Origin: Casuarius casuarius
Lineage: Eukaryota; Chordata; Aves; Casuariiformes; Casuariidae
Direction: 5' to 3'
Assembly (NCBI GenBank): GCA_003342895.1
Contig: PTFA01000312.1
Span: 124,001 to 188,000, forward strand
Length of the DNA: 64,000 nucleotides
Of the stretch, positions 25,612-39,400 are shown in pieces. The translations under genes and the position numbers were made by a program. The notes below the pieces were generated by a model that saw only the letters and a list, made by a program, of their open reading frames with translations, did no database searches and was not told where the DNA came from. Position 1 is the first letter of the stretch, and every line of letters starts with the position of its first letter.

Positions 25612-28600
25612 GCACCTTTCCCCAAGCATTAGGTAGAAAAGGAGAGAGAGGGGATTAGAAAACCATAGCCCTCTTTCTTCTGATTGTAAAGCATAATTAA
25701 AGACTCATTCTGCTTTGTGCAAGTGGGGCAAGCTGCAGGGTAGCCTCCCGGTGCCTCCTCGGGCCTGCAGGAAGGCAGGGGATGTGTCATGCCTCTGTGT
25801 GTCTGCTCTTCTGCAGTAAAGGGAGAGATCTCGCAAAAGAGATGGAAGGACACATTAATGAATGTGTGTGAGACACTCAGGGCCTAATCCTGCTTCTCTT
25901 GTCACAGTAACTGATGACAGAGAGTTGGCTGTCTTTTATTTCAGACTCGGAGTAAGTTATACTAAGGGTTGCTGTGCTTTGTCACTCTGATGTTATAATA
26001 AAATGTGCCTTGTCCAGTGGGTAGAAACCAGATTAAGAACTGGGGAGTCTGTGTTCCTAGCTTAGCTCTTACCTNGGTACATTATCTTGAGGAAACTATT
26101 GAAGTTTATGATCCTTTACTCCTTTCCTCACTCATGTAGGAAAAGAAGTATAAATTGCTGTGAGCCCTATAGATATACAAAGGTTACAGTGATTTATTAT
26201 GATGATTTTTTGTATTGTGTAGCAGCCTAAAACCAACCTTAAAATAAGTATTGCACAATCCATGACCTTGTCTTGTACTTTTTTTTCCTGTATTTTTTTT
26301 AATAGTGGTGTCTCTGCTTATCAAAAAAATGGGTGCTTGTGTGGATTTAAAACCCTGTTTGGAAAAACATAAAGTATGTGTTTTCCCACAGATGTTTTGT
26401 TTTGAAATGTTTGCCATGTATAAAATATTCCCCTGTTGCTTCCTGTTCCTACTGTTCCACATGGCCATTGCTATTCTTAGAAGCAAGTGCGTAAGTCATT
26501 GTAAGGGGAATTAAACCACTGTTCAAGGAAAGGGGGAAAAAAAGCAGGAAAAGAAACTGTAAGGACAATCCAGTTGTTTCTCGGCCACTTGATTCAATAA
26601 GAACAAGAACATTAAAGGGATTTGGGAGGCTGCAAGCTGTTACCAAACTGGCTAATGTGCAACACGTGTAAAAGATCAGTGAGTTGGCCTTCAGCTAGCT
26701 GACGTGCTCTTNTGGGCTGAGCAATCGAACTGCTGGGAACAGCCACTTACTAAGCAAAAGAATGAACTTCAGACTCCAAAATATCTTTTTCCTCATGTGT
26801 GTAATTCTTGTGGATATTTGGACTGCACTATTTTAATTGTGAGAAATGTAATGCAAAGATAATNATTATCCAGTTATCCAGTTAAATGGGTTGACATGTT
26901 TCTATTAATCATACTCATTAAATTATTAGACCAGTTATCCATCATTACCACTAATATGTGCGATGTGACTAGTGGACATTACATAGATAACAAATCTAAA
27001 AGGAATTTTTACTCTTTTGAAGAGATATCAGCTGAGCAAACTACATAGCTGTGTGCATCTGTCATGCACTGATAATGCAACAAGCTGAAATCTTTCATGT
27101 TGTAGAGTGAAACAATTGAGAGGTCTGTCAAAACCACAACTTTGAAAATCATCCATTTTAACATGAAAGATCTCGAGTCATGCTGTAAGCGTGTGTATAG
27201 CATATAGGGTTGTAAGAAGGGTGGGTAGCTGGCTCCTTGAGTCATGATCTGAGAGGGCTGGGGAGCAACCTCTCCAGCCAGCTAGTCGGATAGCAAAGGG
27301 ATCAGACCAAAGGCTGGGTTATGGAACAGGAAAAAAGAGATGATCTGCTAAAGAATGGGGAATGCAGGCCCAATTGCAGCCTAGCAGTATGTGGGACTTG
27401 GCTGCGCAGGTCTCATGCTCAGTGAGTTGGATTTGCCTGGTCTATGTTGTGCAGTTTGACAGCCTCTTCTCCCCTCTCTGAGCACAAGCATGACTGGTTC
27501 AGCAGAGCCACTGTGCTTGGCGTGCGAGGCAATGTGTTCCCCTGGGTTTCCATTCCCACCGCGGCTTTGTTCATATTTTTTCCAAGCGCCAAGAGCGAGC
27601 GCTTCCTGCTAGTTATGTGGCAGAAATTCCGTCTGCAGGAGTGTGGGGCTGGTATAACAAAGCAAAGAACCTACTCCAGTATTGCCGAGTGGTCAGAGGG
27701 CAGCAAATACTTCAGGTTTTCAGATTAGAAAAGTGATATTAAAAAGGGTAAGAGGAGAGGTGGCTTTATTTGTTTAGTTGTAGTTTTGTTGATTTCTCAG
27801 CAAACTCCAGAGAGAAACATGCCATGATATGATGCTCATAAAATCTAACAAAAGCGGAGGACACAATTATCAGATTGCTGAAATTTGTGAGATGAAACAA
27901 GAGATTAATTCAATTGCTGAGATTTGGTAGCTGAAAAAAATGTTTATTTCATTTTTTCTTGTGCTTGTGATGTTTGATAATAGCTATACAAAATAAGAAT
28001 AAGTGCGGTGAATTTTCTGCCAACATGGGGACTGCACGAGGATGTCTCCAGGAGAGAACAGTACATCGGCAGCGACACGAAGGGCTGCAAACAGTGCCGG
28101 GGCAGATAGTGCCCGCAGACAACTGGGGCATCTGTCGTCTAGTGCAAAGTGTTGTAGGTGGAGCAGCTGCTGGAGAGAATGAAGAATATTAGCATAGATC
28201 CGAATAAAACCTGGAAATGAAATCTGTTACTATTTCTCTTTGGTCTTATCTACAACATCAAGTCAGATCATCAGCTGATACAGAGTGGCTTAAGGCCTAA
28301 CAATACTAATGCAATTAGGACAGCTGAGTATCATTAGGAATCTGCCCACTAAAAGCCATGTCCATCCCATAGAAAACAAGACTAAATTCCTGTCTAAGTA
28401 CCATACATCATCCAAATGGCAAGCAGTGACTAAGCAATGTCATGTTTTAATGAATATTCGAACATAGATGCATCATTTTATTTGTGTTGGCTTTTTAATT
28501 TTCTAATGCTCTTTCAAGGACTGTGCTTTTGGGAGGGGGAGGAAGGGAGAAGTTTGCTCTTGGAGGAGAAAAGGCGCACTGCCATTTCATTTCTTAGTAG

Positions 28601-31600
28601 AGGTTCATAATGCGATTACCAAAATGTGAATAACAATCAAATAATGTAGGGGCTTATTCCATATGGATAGCAAAAAATAAATTTCAGTCAAATGTTTCTG
28701 GCAGAAATCTCAAATTTGTCATGCAAAGTACTTTTCTGCATTCAAACGTAATGTATTTATATGAGTCAGAAACATCAAACATTAGGATAAATAGCCAGAT
28801 TATAAGCACAGTCTGCTTATGAAATGATTGGAATAGAAGTGCAATTAATGAAACTGGCAGAATTGCTATGAAGCAGTGTTAATGCCTTGAGATTTAAAGA
28901 AAACATCCATATCTGCTTTACAGAGGGGTGGAGGAGATACCTAGGGACTGCTTTCCATTCTCCCCCTGTTGACAAGCGCTCACTACCTTTCTACTGTTTG
29001 TGACTTCCATTTGTGTGAGAAGAGACTCAGGCACAATATTTACAAACTTCTCCTCAGCTCATGTTTATGTATTTGTTTCAAAGTGGAACTGAAGCCTGGG
29101 AAGCCAAGGGGAGGAAATGAAAGGAGCAGCATAATCTCTACTTTCCTTGTACCCCAAAGGCAGTATAATACTACATACTTCTACAGTAAAAACCCAGGAG
29201 TAGGAGAGCTGGTATATGCCTGTCTCTGGCATGAGTGCTGCTATAAACTCCCTATCCGTTATCAGCTCTGCTGGTGTGCCAGAACTGTTCTGTAAGGTGA
29301 TGCTGGTCTTACTTGCCCCTAGAATTGCTGGTTGAGCAGTGATAGCTTCTCTCTCCTTTTCTCTGTTACTTTCTCTCCATCCTTAAAGGAATGGGTATAA
29401 TCTGAGATGTCTGGGTGGCATCTCTAGGTGTTTGTGAGAGGTGAGAAAGGAGTGATGTAAAACATATAAGTAGGCAGGTTTTATTAATTGTGGGGGTCCT
29501 GCATATTTTGGGGGCTGAAGGGTGCATGTTAGGGAAAAAGGACGGGAGCAAGCGTCAAATGTGACATATATGAGAGGTCTGTACTGGTTTGTATGCATGT
29601 GTATTGTACAGCAGCTGCATTACTTGTGGTGAGGGTATGTCATTTTGTGGAGACCTGCATCAATAGTCTGTCATCAGTAGATTGTTTCTGGGAAAGGGTT
29701 GCTAGTTTTCTGTGTGGAGGCTATGCATCAGCTAGTGGTGATGGAATTAAAAATGTAAATTTTTTAAGGACCTTGGAGGGCATCACCAAGCAGTGTCTGC
29801 TGAGTGGAATACCAGGATTAATTAACAGTATCTGATGGAAGTGGCTGGCACTGTTTTTAAGCACTGAGGAGTGTTGAACTTCAACTCCCCCTCGCCAGGA
29901 CCGCAGAGACTATCCATATGGAGAATTTGTTGTGGCTGTAATTACTGCGTCTTTTTTTTCTGATCATTCTGACCATAGCAGTGGCAGAAATCTCTGGATT
30001 TGTCTGTACTGTCCTATCGTGTTGCAGGTCTGGTATATAATGCCCTGTTCCAAAGTAATGTGGCAATTTAGTCCAGTGTTCACATCTTTATTGAGCCTTG
30101 TCAATACCAAGATGTCACAGTACTTTGAATATTGTAGTGGTTATTTATTTCAGTAAATGAATATATAAATACCAGACCTCAGGATGGTTTTGGTGAGCTG
30201 GTGAGGATGAATCCCAGACCTGGATGACCTGTGCTTAGTACCAAGCTTAGAGTGTAGGAAAGTAAAGGAAGAGAGGTAAAAATGACATTAGATCATCTGT
30301 ATGATGATTTTAAAGCTGTCTAGGATTTGCTACAACTTATCACAGCCTAGGAACTAGGGTAGTTTGTGCCCAGTTATCCATGGCCTGCAGGCCTTTATGA
30401 GATGGGTTTTACTAGCAAATAAGTTTGTTACTCTGTCTGCCATAGAGGAGGATTTCCTCTATGAAGGAAGCAACTTTACTAGACTTGGTCTACACAAGAT
30501 TTTTGTTGTCTTGGTTTTAACTGAGCTGTAATTGTTTTCCTGCAGAACCCCCTTTTTTTTCCTTTGAATGAGCAACAGTGATCCAAGGTGCCCAAGCGAC
30601 CTCTCTGCAGTGGAGTTACTCTTCCAGGAAATGTGGGAAATCCGTAAGGACCACATGATTTGTTATGGGGTGTTTTCTTCTACTCAGATCATTTCCTTCT
30701 TCCAGTGGGTCCTTAAGAAGTCCTTATGTGCTCAAATAGGGACCTCCTTTCTATTTGATAAGCCTAGTAGAATACAGCTTGAAAGAAAACTTAACAACTG
30801 TCTTCCTTCTCCCTCAAGCAGCACCAATTGTGGTTTGTGATAAAACACGTTCCCAAGAAAGACTTCTGAAGACCTCAACTCAGCTATTCTTGAATCTATA
30901 AATTAATTTTCCTTCTTTTTGAACGTTGTGGACAGCTGAGGTTTTTCCAAATCTCAGACAGGTTACTCTAGAAAGAACTAAGTCTTCTGCATGTCTTCTT
31001 TATGATACAGATATAACCTTCACCACTTGCAGAAGCCATTGGTCAGAAATGTATTTACTGAACAGAATATTCAGCAATATTTAATTTTGGTGAAATTGAA
31101 ACATTTTTTGGAAATGTGAAATTTCTGAGTTTTTTATAGGAAAAATCAATGTGTTTTGTATCTATGAAATGCAGAAATATTTTAGTTTATCTGGTTTTCT
31201 TGTAGCTCACAATAGGATATTCATTTTTATACATCCTGTTGAATGTTATAGAAATGTAATCAGTGATATGTGGTATTATAATAAGAGGAATCAGAACAAG
31301 TAAATGTGGTAAATTTTGGAGTTTTGTCACTAAGAATGTAGCTGATGATGGCAAGAGGCTTTATAGGCCAGTGAATACAACCTCTTCTGCCACACCAGCT
31401 ACTACTTCATAAAAAACTGTTTATAAATTATTGAGAACAAGCATGTTCATGGGCCTGAGTTGAGTTTTATTTTAATTTCCACTTCACAGGAATTTCATCC
31501 CTTTATATTTGCATTTTGGATCAGAATGGCTTTTTAATACATTAGAATTTCATTTCATAGAAATTCTGTTTCCTGACCAGCTGTGTAGAAACCCTACTTT

Positions 31601-31960
31601 CTCCTTAAAGATGCTGAATTTTGTAAAACAATGAAGAGACTTCTAATCAAGTCCCGTTGCTCACAGATTATTAAAGCTGTTTGTCACTGTATCCATATGA
31701 AAAAACAACAGATATATTATTAGAAAATTAAACTAGCAGCATAAATAGGCAGGCCTTTTTGCCTTTTGCTTTTATCAGTGAATGAGTCTGTGACATCTTT
31801 TCTAGAACCACATAGGGACTACATGTTTTCCTAAATGTGATGAGGACAAAGAGCCATCCCAGATCACAGCTGGCTTCTGGCAAGCCCTCCACACATTTCT
31901 AGCTGCTCTGAAAGTGTGAGAGAGCTGGATTCTTTTTTCTTTCGGCCAAAATTGTTTTGC

Positions 31961-31998
31961 TAGTAGTTTCAACTGAAACTAGTAGTTTCAACTGGAAG
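31961..31998. repeat. 19-bp tandem duplication with inverted centre
   Basis: Two adjacent 19-bp copies share tagtagtttcaactg and differ only near the end. The junction creates gaaact-agt-agtttc, a near-perfect inverted repeat (31975-31989). Confidence 0.9.
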
Positions 31999-34900
31999 GA
32001 AAATAAAACTCTTCCCACAACCAAATATAAAAATAATATTCCAAAACATTTTCATTTATCTTTTTAAAAGCAGTGTTTCCTTTAGAAATTTATTTCAAGC
32101 TTTTCTAAGGAAAATTAAATCTTTAAAACTTGGAGATGATGATCTTTATCTGGGCCAAACAAAATGTTCTTTTCAACCTGAAACTGAATTTTTCTTTGCA
32201 GGGTAAAAGCAGATTTTGCTTCTGGTGGACCTCTAATCAGTCTGACCAACCTGATTAGCTGTAATTAGGTGTCTGAACTTGACCCAGTAGATGTATTTCA
32301 TACATCCATATTTTTTACCCGTTAGGAACTTCATTAATACAGGATCCTAGCTACAGCACTGTGATTTGTACCATTTCTGAAAAGTTTGACAAGGTCACCA
32401 GCACCTGGGTGACAGTGGCTGATCAGATGTGTAAGCTATGGATCTGATTCAGGAATAATTTAAATCTGTGCAAATACACCCTTTGATTTCCTTGAGCACA
32501 GGATCAGGGAGTGGATTATTTCTGTGGTTCATGAAAATAGCACACCATTTGAGAGAAGAATCTGTCTGTGCTGCACATATGTGTATAGTAGCAAGGGAAG
32601 AAAATGGGGGCTGAAAGCTTTTTATGGGCATAATAAAAAATAGTTATTGAAACTAATCTTAAATATTTAGAGTTTAGCCCTTCCTGAAAAAGCTATCAAG
32701 GATTTAATAGAAAATAAAAGCTTTTCTATTACATTTTTAACCATATGCTAGCAGTTAGAAGAGAGTTATGAGCTGGATGCATAAAACTGCATATGAAAGC
32801 AGGAAAAGCCCGCACCCTCTGAAAAGAAAAAAAATCTCTGTTAAACTGCCTGGACTTTCACAGTAATTACTAGGCAGCCCAATGGATTTGATTTTTCTGT
32901 AAAGAGTCTCTTGCAAGAACATAACTATTAATGAAAATTAATAAATAATTTCTAGAATTGAGGTCTTAATAAAGTTTGTAGTTTCAAGCAATTTAAGGGG
33001 ATGGTGCTGATGCAGTAATTTTGTAAGCAGAATATCTTCATTTCAGAGCATGTTTGTTAAATGCTTTTCTGGAAAATACAGCTGTTTATGCATCAAACTG
33101 AAAATTTTGTTATATAGATCGTGCTAAGGGAAAAAAGGAGCTAGTCTGTGGGTTGCGAGTTTTTGCTCAGACTAAGTAAAACTCCTAGATCTTTGATGAA
33201 ACCTGCATGATTGGAAAGATATAAATTTTGACACATTGGCTTAAAATGATAGACAGTATCATGTTACGATTCTCCTTTAACCAGAATTCTTTTCAACTGC
33301 CCCACAATGTTCATGTTTTAAAGCTATGAAATAAATGATCAAATAAACAGTAAGCCCCCCACTGTATTTGTCTGAAAACTGCAATATTTCATGTCAGTAA
33401 ATCCAATTTTCATGTAAATAGTGTCAAGTTTGAGAGGTTTCAATTATAACTAGAAGTTTTGAAAGAAGAACAATAAAGCAAATGGGGAAAATAATGTTCT
33501 TAAAGTTTGCAGGGCAGGCAGAGAGGATTTTCTGCGAGCCCGCACATGCTCCGTGACTCCAGAGATATGCTCACAGGAGCACTTGGGAGGTGCTACCTTG
33601 TGGTAGTCGCAGAAGCTGAGTAATTCACCCATACCCTGGAGAGAGGATCAACATGGTCCCCGTGGGAGTCCTTTTTGGGGGCTATGATAGCATCAGAACT
33701 TCAGCTCTTCAGCCATTTCCCGTGTGGGCTGAGGAGAGGTACTTTTCTTTGAAGTTCCCTGGCAGCCCATGGCTTGGCATTCACGCTGTGCCTTGGATTG
33801 GGAGGATTTTAGCCTAATTAAACTGTAGTTGTTGACTTGCGTATTGTGTAATAGGCATGACACTGTTTGGTACTTAGTTGTGGTCTAGCATCGAACAGCT
33901 CCCTTCAAATGCAGACCCGAGACACCGCTCCAAGAATAATTCTGTTTGCCTGTGACAAGCCAGGGCCTGACGGACAGGACAAGTTGCATTAGCGAGGGTG
34001 GGGACAGCCAGCATCAGTGATGATTATATGTGCCGTTCCCGCCTGAGATGGGCTGCCAGCTCCTAAGTGCTGAACAATTGAGTGACCTTGGACAGACCGT
34101 TTGCAATAATGATACAATGTTTGTTTCAGTATGAAAGTGCTAAGAAGGAAAAGATCACAGCATATCTTTCTTTCATGCAGTTTCTCATCTCCAAAATGGA
34201 TGCATCTCATGTGAGTTTAATCATTCATTTCATATGCAAAGCCTCTTTCTGTGGTATTAAGAATATCTTCATTTCAAAGCTTAGAGAAGTTAAAGAAGAC
34301 TGAAGGCTGGAGTGGAGGAAGAAAGGTAGTTCTTATACTTGGCAATAGCTGTCACCTGCTGAGAGATAACAAAAATATTCTCTGGAATTTAAAATTGGAC
34401 TTTACTTTGGCTTAGGTACCCTCAAACATTTTTAATTGAATCCATTTTTCATTATTGGGACCATTCAGTTAATTGGGCAAAATGGCTTGATTTATTAAAA
34501 GAAAAATATAAAACACTGGCAAAATATTTGTGGTAAAAACATGAATGAAATCTGATTTTTTTTGCATAATTTGGGGGAGGTTCTTTTTCTAGTACATGAG
34601 GAAAATGGAAACCACCTAAAACAGCATTTGAATAAAACCTTTCTAGGCAGAAGAACAAAGCCCAGGATTAACAAAACTCTGAAGAAGGTTAGCTGCAAAA
34701 TATAAATTGCCCCACCAATAAAAAAAAAGTAAAGCCTATATAACAAGCTACTCAAAGCCCCTAAGCTCTCATGCTCTCAGGATTCCTTAAAAACCCCGGC
34801 AAATGGGACAGCTTTAGTATACTTGTTTCAAAGCTCATTCATCTTTTCTTCTTGAATGTTTTCATTACCCTTTTCATCATTGCTTCTCACAATTTCTTTG

Positions 34901-36181
34901 TCTGCTAGCTGACACAAGAAAAGCATGCCTTCAGCTATGGTCTGTTGGACATTGGGTATGTTTTCAGCCCTTCTTTTTATAGCATTCTTTCTTTTGGACA
35001 TTTTTTAAAATTAGAAAAAAGAAAAAATAGTACTTTGCAGCCCATGACCCAGCCAGAGCACCGAAGTTCAGTATTTGTCATTGTCACAGAATGAGAGATG
35101 CCATGCTGCAGACTACTTTTAGACGTGCAAAGTGTCGTATCATCTGAGGAACATCTAGCAGCTTTTCAAAAAGAAGTGGAGGATACACCTTTCTGGTGGT
35201 CGATAACACATTCTTCTGGTGAGGTGCTTCTCGTGACTGACGATGAGCAAGATTGGGCTTCTGCAGTGGAGTACAGCACTTCTGCTGCTTGCCTGCTGAG
35301 AGACTGGGCTGTCACGATCTAACTTACTTTATGAAGGGCTTTTAGCACTTTTATTTTGAGCATCTTATAAAAGGGGTTTTTTTGTAATGAAAATCTCCAT
35401 TTTTATGTTTGTTCATCATATAAAAAAATTCCCTTTTAGTCATTGAAGGCCTTTGAAAGAAGCAGTTTAACAGCTGTATAGTTGCACACAAATGGATGGA
35501 CAAGAGATGGGGAGATCCAGAGCTCGCACTCTGTGAAGAAGGAGGAAGCTGGTTTACCTGAGAGTCGTAGAAATTAGAGACCATGCAAAGCAGCCTTGGT
35601 CTCGTTGAAATTTTCCTGCTTGTCCGAAGTGTACAGTGCAGCTGTAGTCAGAGTGAAGCAGGAAAAGCTGCGTATGACTTGTCTCTGCACATGTCCAGTT
35701 CCCAGGGCATTCAGTGGGAGTTGTGTGTCTGTGTACAAAGACATAATGTTTCTCTGTAATTTAATTCACTGCAGTTGTCTTAGTGAGATTCAGAGGAGAT
35801 TCTGTTCAAATATTCTCAACTCGAAAGCTGTATTGTTTAGAGGTGAAAATAGGAAACTGCCTTGCAAAGCATGGTGCTTTATATGTTATGAGAAATATGC
35901 CTTTTTGTGACCTCTGTGCCATTTTTCAAGTTTTAAAAGTTTTATTGGTGTTTATATGTTAGGTGACGTTCATAGAAGAATTTGCAGAGGTTTAATGCAT
36001 ACGTTTGGACGTTAATCGTTGTCACGCATCTTCCTTCTTTCTTGAAAATAAAAAGCAGCTAAAAATCTTCCTCTCCCCCCCCAGTCTTGCTTTTAAACTT
36101 ATATTTGCCACTGTGTTTGTAACATCTGAGACGCCTGGTTTGATAGACAGTATGCTTTGATGCAGGGACCTGGCTATAGTT

Positions 36182-36485
36182 GCAGCCTTCAACCTGTGGA
36201 CTCCCCTGGCAGGGGAGGGGAGCAACTCGTGGCTCAGAGTAAAGCCAAGGCAGAGCAAGCGCCCAGGCCTCTTGCCTGCACCATCTGAGGTCCTCCTTCC
36301 AGGCAAGTGGGGGTGACGGTGCCGGCTCAGAGCTGGGGATGTGTCTCGCTCCAGCTGCTGCGGGTTAAAGGAGCCCCCGCGGTGCCCCCCTTGGCAGCAC
36401 GTGCTGCCCCAGACTGCCTACAAAGAGTTTACAACCGGTGCGGGCGCTGCTGGCTGCAGTGGTTGGTCGCGGTGGGTGGGTGGGC
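36182..36485. promoter_or_regulatory. CpG-enriched islet (possible cryptic promoter or enhancer)
   Basis: I count 14 CpG dinucleotides in about 304 bp of roughly 60% GC, against a generally CpG-poor AT-rich intron. It includes accggtgcgggcgctgctgg and a gtcgcggtgggtgggtgggc stretch resembling GC/GT boxes. It is below the usual length for a vertebrate CpG island. There is no TATA box or clear first exon. A + frame of 70 codons (36307-36519) has no recognisable domain. Alternatives are an old GC-rich repeat or a remnant of a retrocopy. Confidence 0.35.
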
Positions 36486-39400
36486 TTTTTTGTTTCTTTA
36501 CATAAATTTAGCAGAATAGACATGGTAAACAATGTGGAAGTATAGATAGGTGGTCATGTTACTATGAAGCTAAGAGCAGGTTTTTTTCCCGCTAAAAAAG
36601 CTTGTATTTGATGGGCAGCTCATCTGAACAGGGTGTGTTTGTGGGCTCTGCCTGTTTCAGACTGTATTTGTAGAGCCTCTAGGTACACGCAGGAAGTCAC
36701 CACATCTTTTGGGGGTCTATCCCTTTCCTCTTTCTTTTGATATCCCAGAGTTTTGGTTTGCTAACTCCCTTAGCGCTCAACAAGGCCCATTTGATGTCTC
36801 AGCTGGTGCAAAAGAGGGTATTTTGAAACATTGGTTGTGTTTATATGTTTATAGGGAATACTTTTGTGCTACTTTGTTTCAGTTTAGTTTATGGGATTAA
36901 CAGAGCATAAGATAAAAATTTACAATAAATATATTTATAGAACTGAGGTAATGGATCAACAGTTTACAAATGCTTTCAATATCAGTGCAGGTTCACTGAT
37001 CTCAGATTTTTTTGCAGGTTTTGGGATAATTAGCATTTTCCTTAGAGCTTNGTTTTATAGTCGTGTGACTAATTGAGACTCTCAGGTTTAAAAAAAAAAT
37101 TAGTTTTCTAGCTCGCTATTTTAGAGAAAAGCTTGAAAACATAAGTTATGAATATTCAAAATTCTTACCTTGCAGAGGAAAAGAAGTAACAGCAAGGAAA
37201 AAGGACATGAACCCTGAGGACTAAAATTTGTGTTCTGCAATGTGTTGGTATTTATTTCATCTTTCACACAGCTACAGTGGAACTGACATTTCCTGATCAA
37301 CATTTTTTTAAGGGATTGCTCCCTCTCATTCTCCATCCAGTCCTGGTCCTGTTGTGACCAGGTGCTGGTAAAAGAAAAGACCACCTGGAAGATTCTGGTA
37401 TTATTCCGTATTTGGAATAATGTTTATCTTGCCTGTTTATTCACCCACAACATAAGCATTTAAAAAGTAATACTGCAAGTATTCTGTGGCTCTCCTTGCC
37501 ACTTGAAAATTTCTATGTAATGAAAATGCAGCAATGTAGAAAGAATAAAGCACATGCATAAATAGGGAAATACAGTCAAGGTAAAATTAACAAAAGAATA
37601 CAGTCAAATCTGTATAAACAATTGGGAACATTAATAGCCTGTATTTTGACTGAATTTAACAGTTGTTATAAGTAGCGTGAAGTAGCAACAGAAGGAAGTA
37701 GCCTTGCCGCTGCTGGTAGTTAAAAGATCTAGGCAAGAATAACGGTGGGAGAATGGGACCGATACAGCAGAACATGAAAATGCTTGAGAGAGAGGGAGGG
37801 AGGCTTAGCAGCAGCAGAAGCTCACCAGAAAAGTTATACAGGAGGAAAACTTAAAGATACAGTATATGTAAATCCTCTGCAGACTTTGGCAGCTCCCCTC
37901 TTAATCCACAAACCAGAAAATGAATTTTAGATGAGGCTGTCTTTATTCAAACCCACTCAGAAAACTTTTTTCTGTTTTTACTCGTTAGGGCTTTTCTTAA
38001 GAGTTTCATTAATGTGTTTTTGACGGATGGTATTTTATTGATCAAGACTAGTGTGTGTGTGTGGAACAGCCATCAGATTACCTTTTTTCTCTGTTTCTCC
38101 CTTGAGGCTGCTACCTTTCATCTTCAAGAATTGGTTGGATTTTATCTTAGGCATAGATACAAGAGTAGATCCCTTAATAAACACGAGAGGTTTTTTCCAG
38201 AAAACACAGAGAAAAGTATTATAAAACCAAACCAAACTTGAGCCAGTGCTGGCAAAAAACAAAGAATTAATTTTAAATGTCCTGGTCATCTCCTTGAAAT
38301 AGAAAATTGAACAAAAAGGGTGGAAATGCTGTTGCATATGTCTAACGATTAATTTAGTCGCACATTCTAATCCTCTTTTTCCTCAACGTAGTGGTTTCTA
38401 AATATAAAATAATAGTAGCAATGACAATAAATCATGATTTCCCTCTTTCATTTGCTCAGTCTTTTGAATAACCAATTGGCTAGGACAGAGGAAGAGACTA
38501 GACCTGGTTATAATTCTGTCGTGTTATTTAGACATACTAAGTATTGATTTTATTGCACTGTAGATAGTATTCAAAAAAGATTTGACTTGAAATATTTCAG
38601 TGTCTTTGAAACAAATATTTCTTTTGAGCTTTTATTAGCTAGGAGATCTGGAAACTTTGGCTTTCTTTCTGATTCATAATTTAAAAAAATTCATGATCAT
38701 GATTTCTTGCTAAGCTGAATGTTGTTTTCTAACTACCATTAACTGAAAGCAAGAATCCTGTATAATAATCATGGACCTATCTCTGTCTGAGGCTAATTAA
38801 TGACTTATCTTATAATTGTAGCATATTTGATTTCATTGATTTTACAGAAAAGGACAAGCCCTTAGGTTGCTGCAAGTTCTGAAAACCTGCAACTCAGCTC
38901 TATGGGTGAAAGTTAGTGCATTATTTAGAATACAATTCAGTTTAACTGCCAGAGAACATTCTGGATTTTCTTTAATAATCTCTAAAAGCAATAGGTTCTC
39001 CTAAGTTCCTGTTAGAGAAAGGATGAGAACAAGAAGAGAGTAGAGTAAGGGTAGAAGAAAGAGGGTGAGAGTATTATAAATTGAAATTTATAAATTGAGA
39101 ATAGCAATACCAATCCATTAATTGAATAACATCATAGATGTTTAAAAGCGATATATTTTTTATGGCTGTGTTAAGAGGTCTGTAAGATATATTTTGCTCT
39201 CTGTTTCATAAATTAGTCTTGCAAATGTCTTCCTGTTCATGAAAGCAGAAGTTCTCGAAGTCTGTCTCTGGGCATCTTGCCATTTCGTGATACTAATAGA
39301 TCATTCTGTTCTGACGGGAAGAGTTTTAAATAAATGTCCGCTCAACAAGCAGCTGTGTGAGACAGGCAGATCTGGCCTCTGTCTTTGGGTCAAATACTGT

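Larger units (their letters stand above)
19811..36181. other. Intron interior, mostly unique sequence
   Basis: This part holds the pyrimidine tract, the short CR1 end and the 19-bp duplication. The longest open frame (21959-22414 +, 151 codons) runs through the pyrimidine tract, which explains its Phe/Leu/Pro-rich tail; no domain is seen. Small clusters of CpGs occur near 27540-27620 and 28060-28140 but are too sparse to call. N bases lie at 23356, 26075, 26712 and 26864. Confidence 0.7.
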
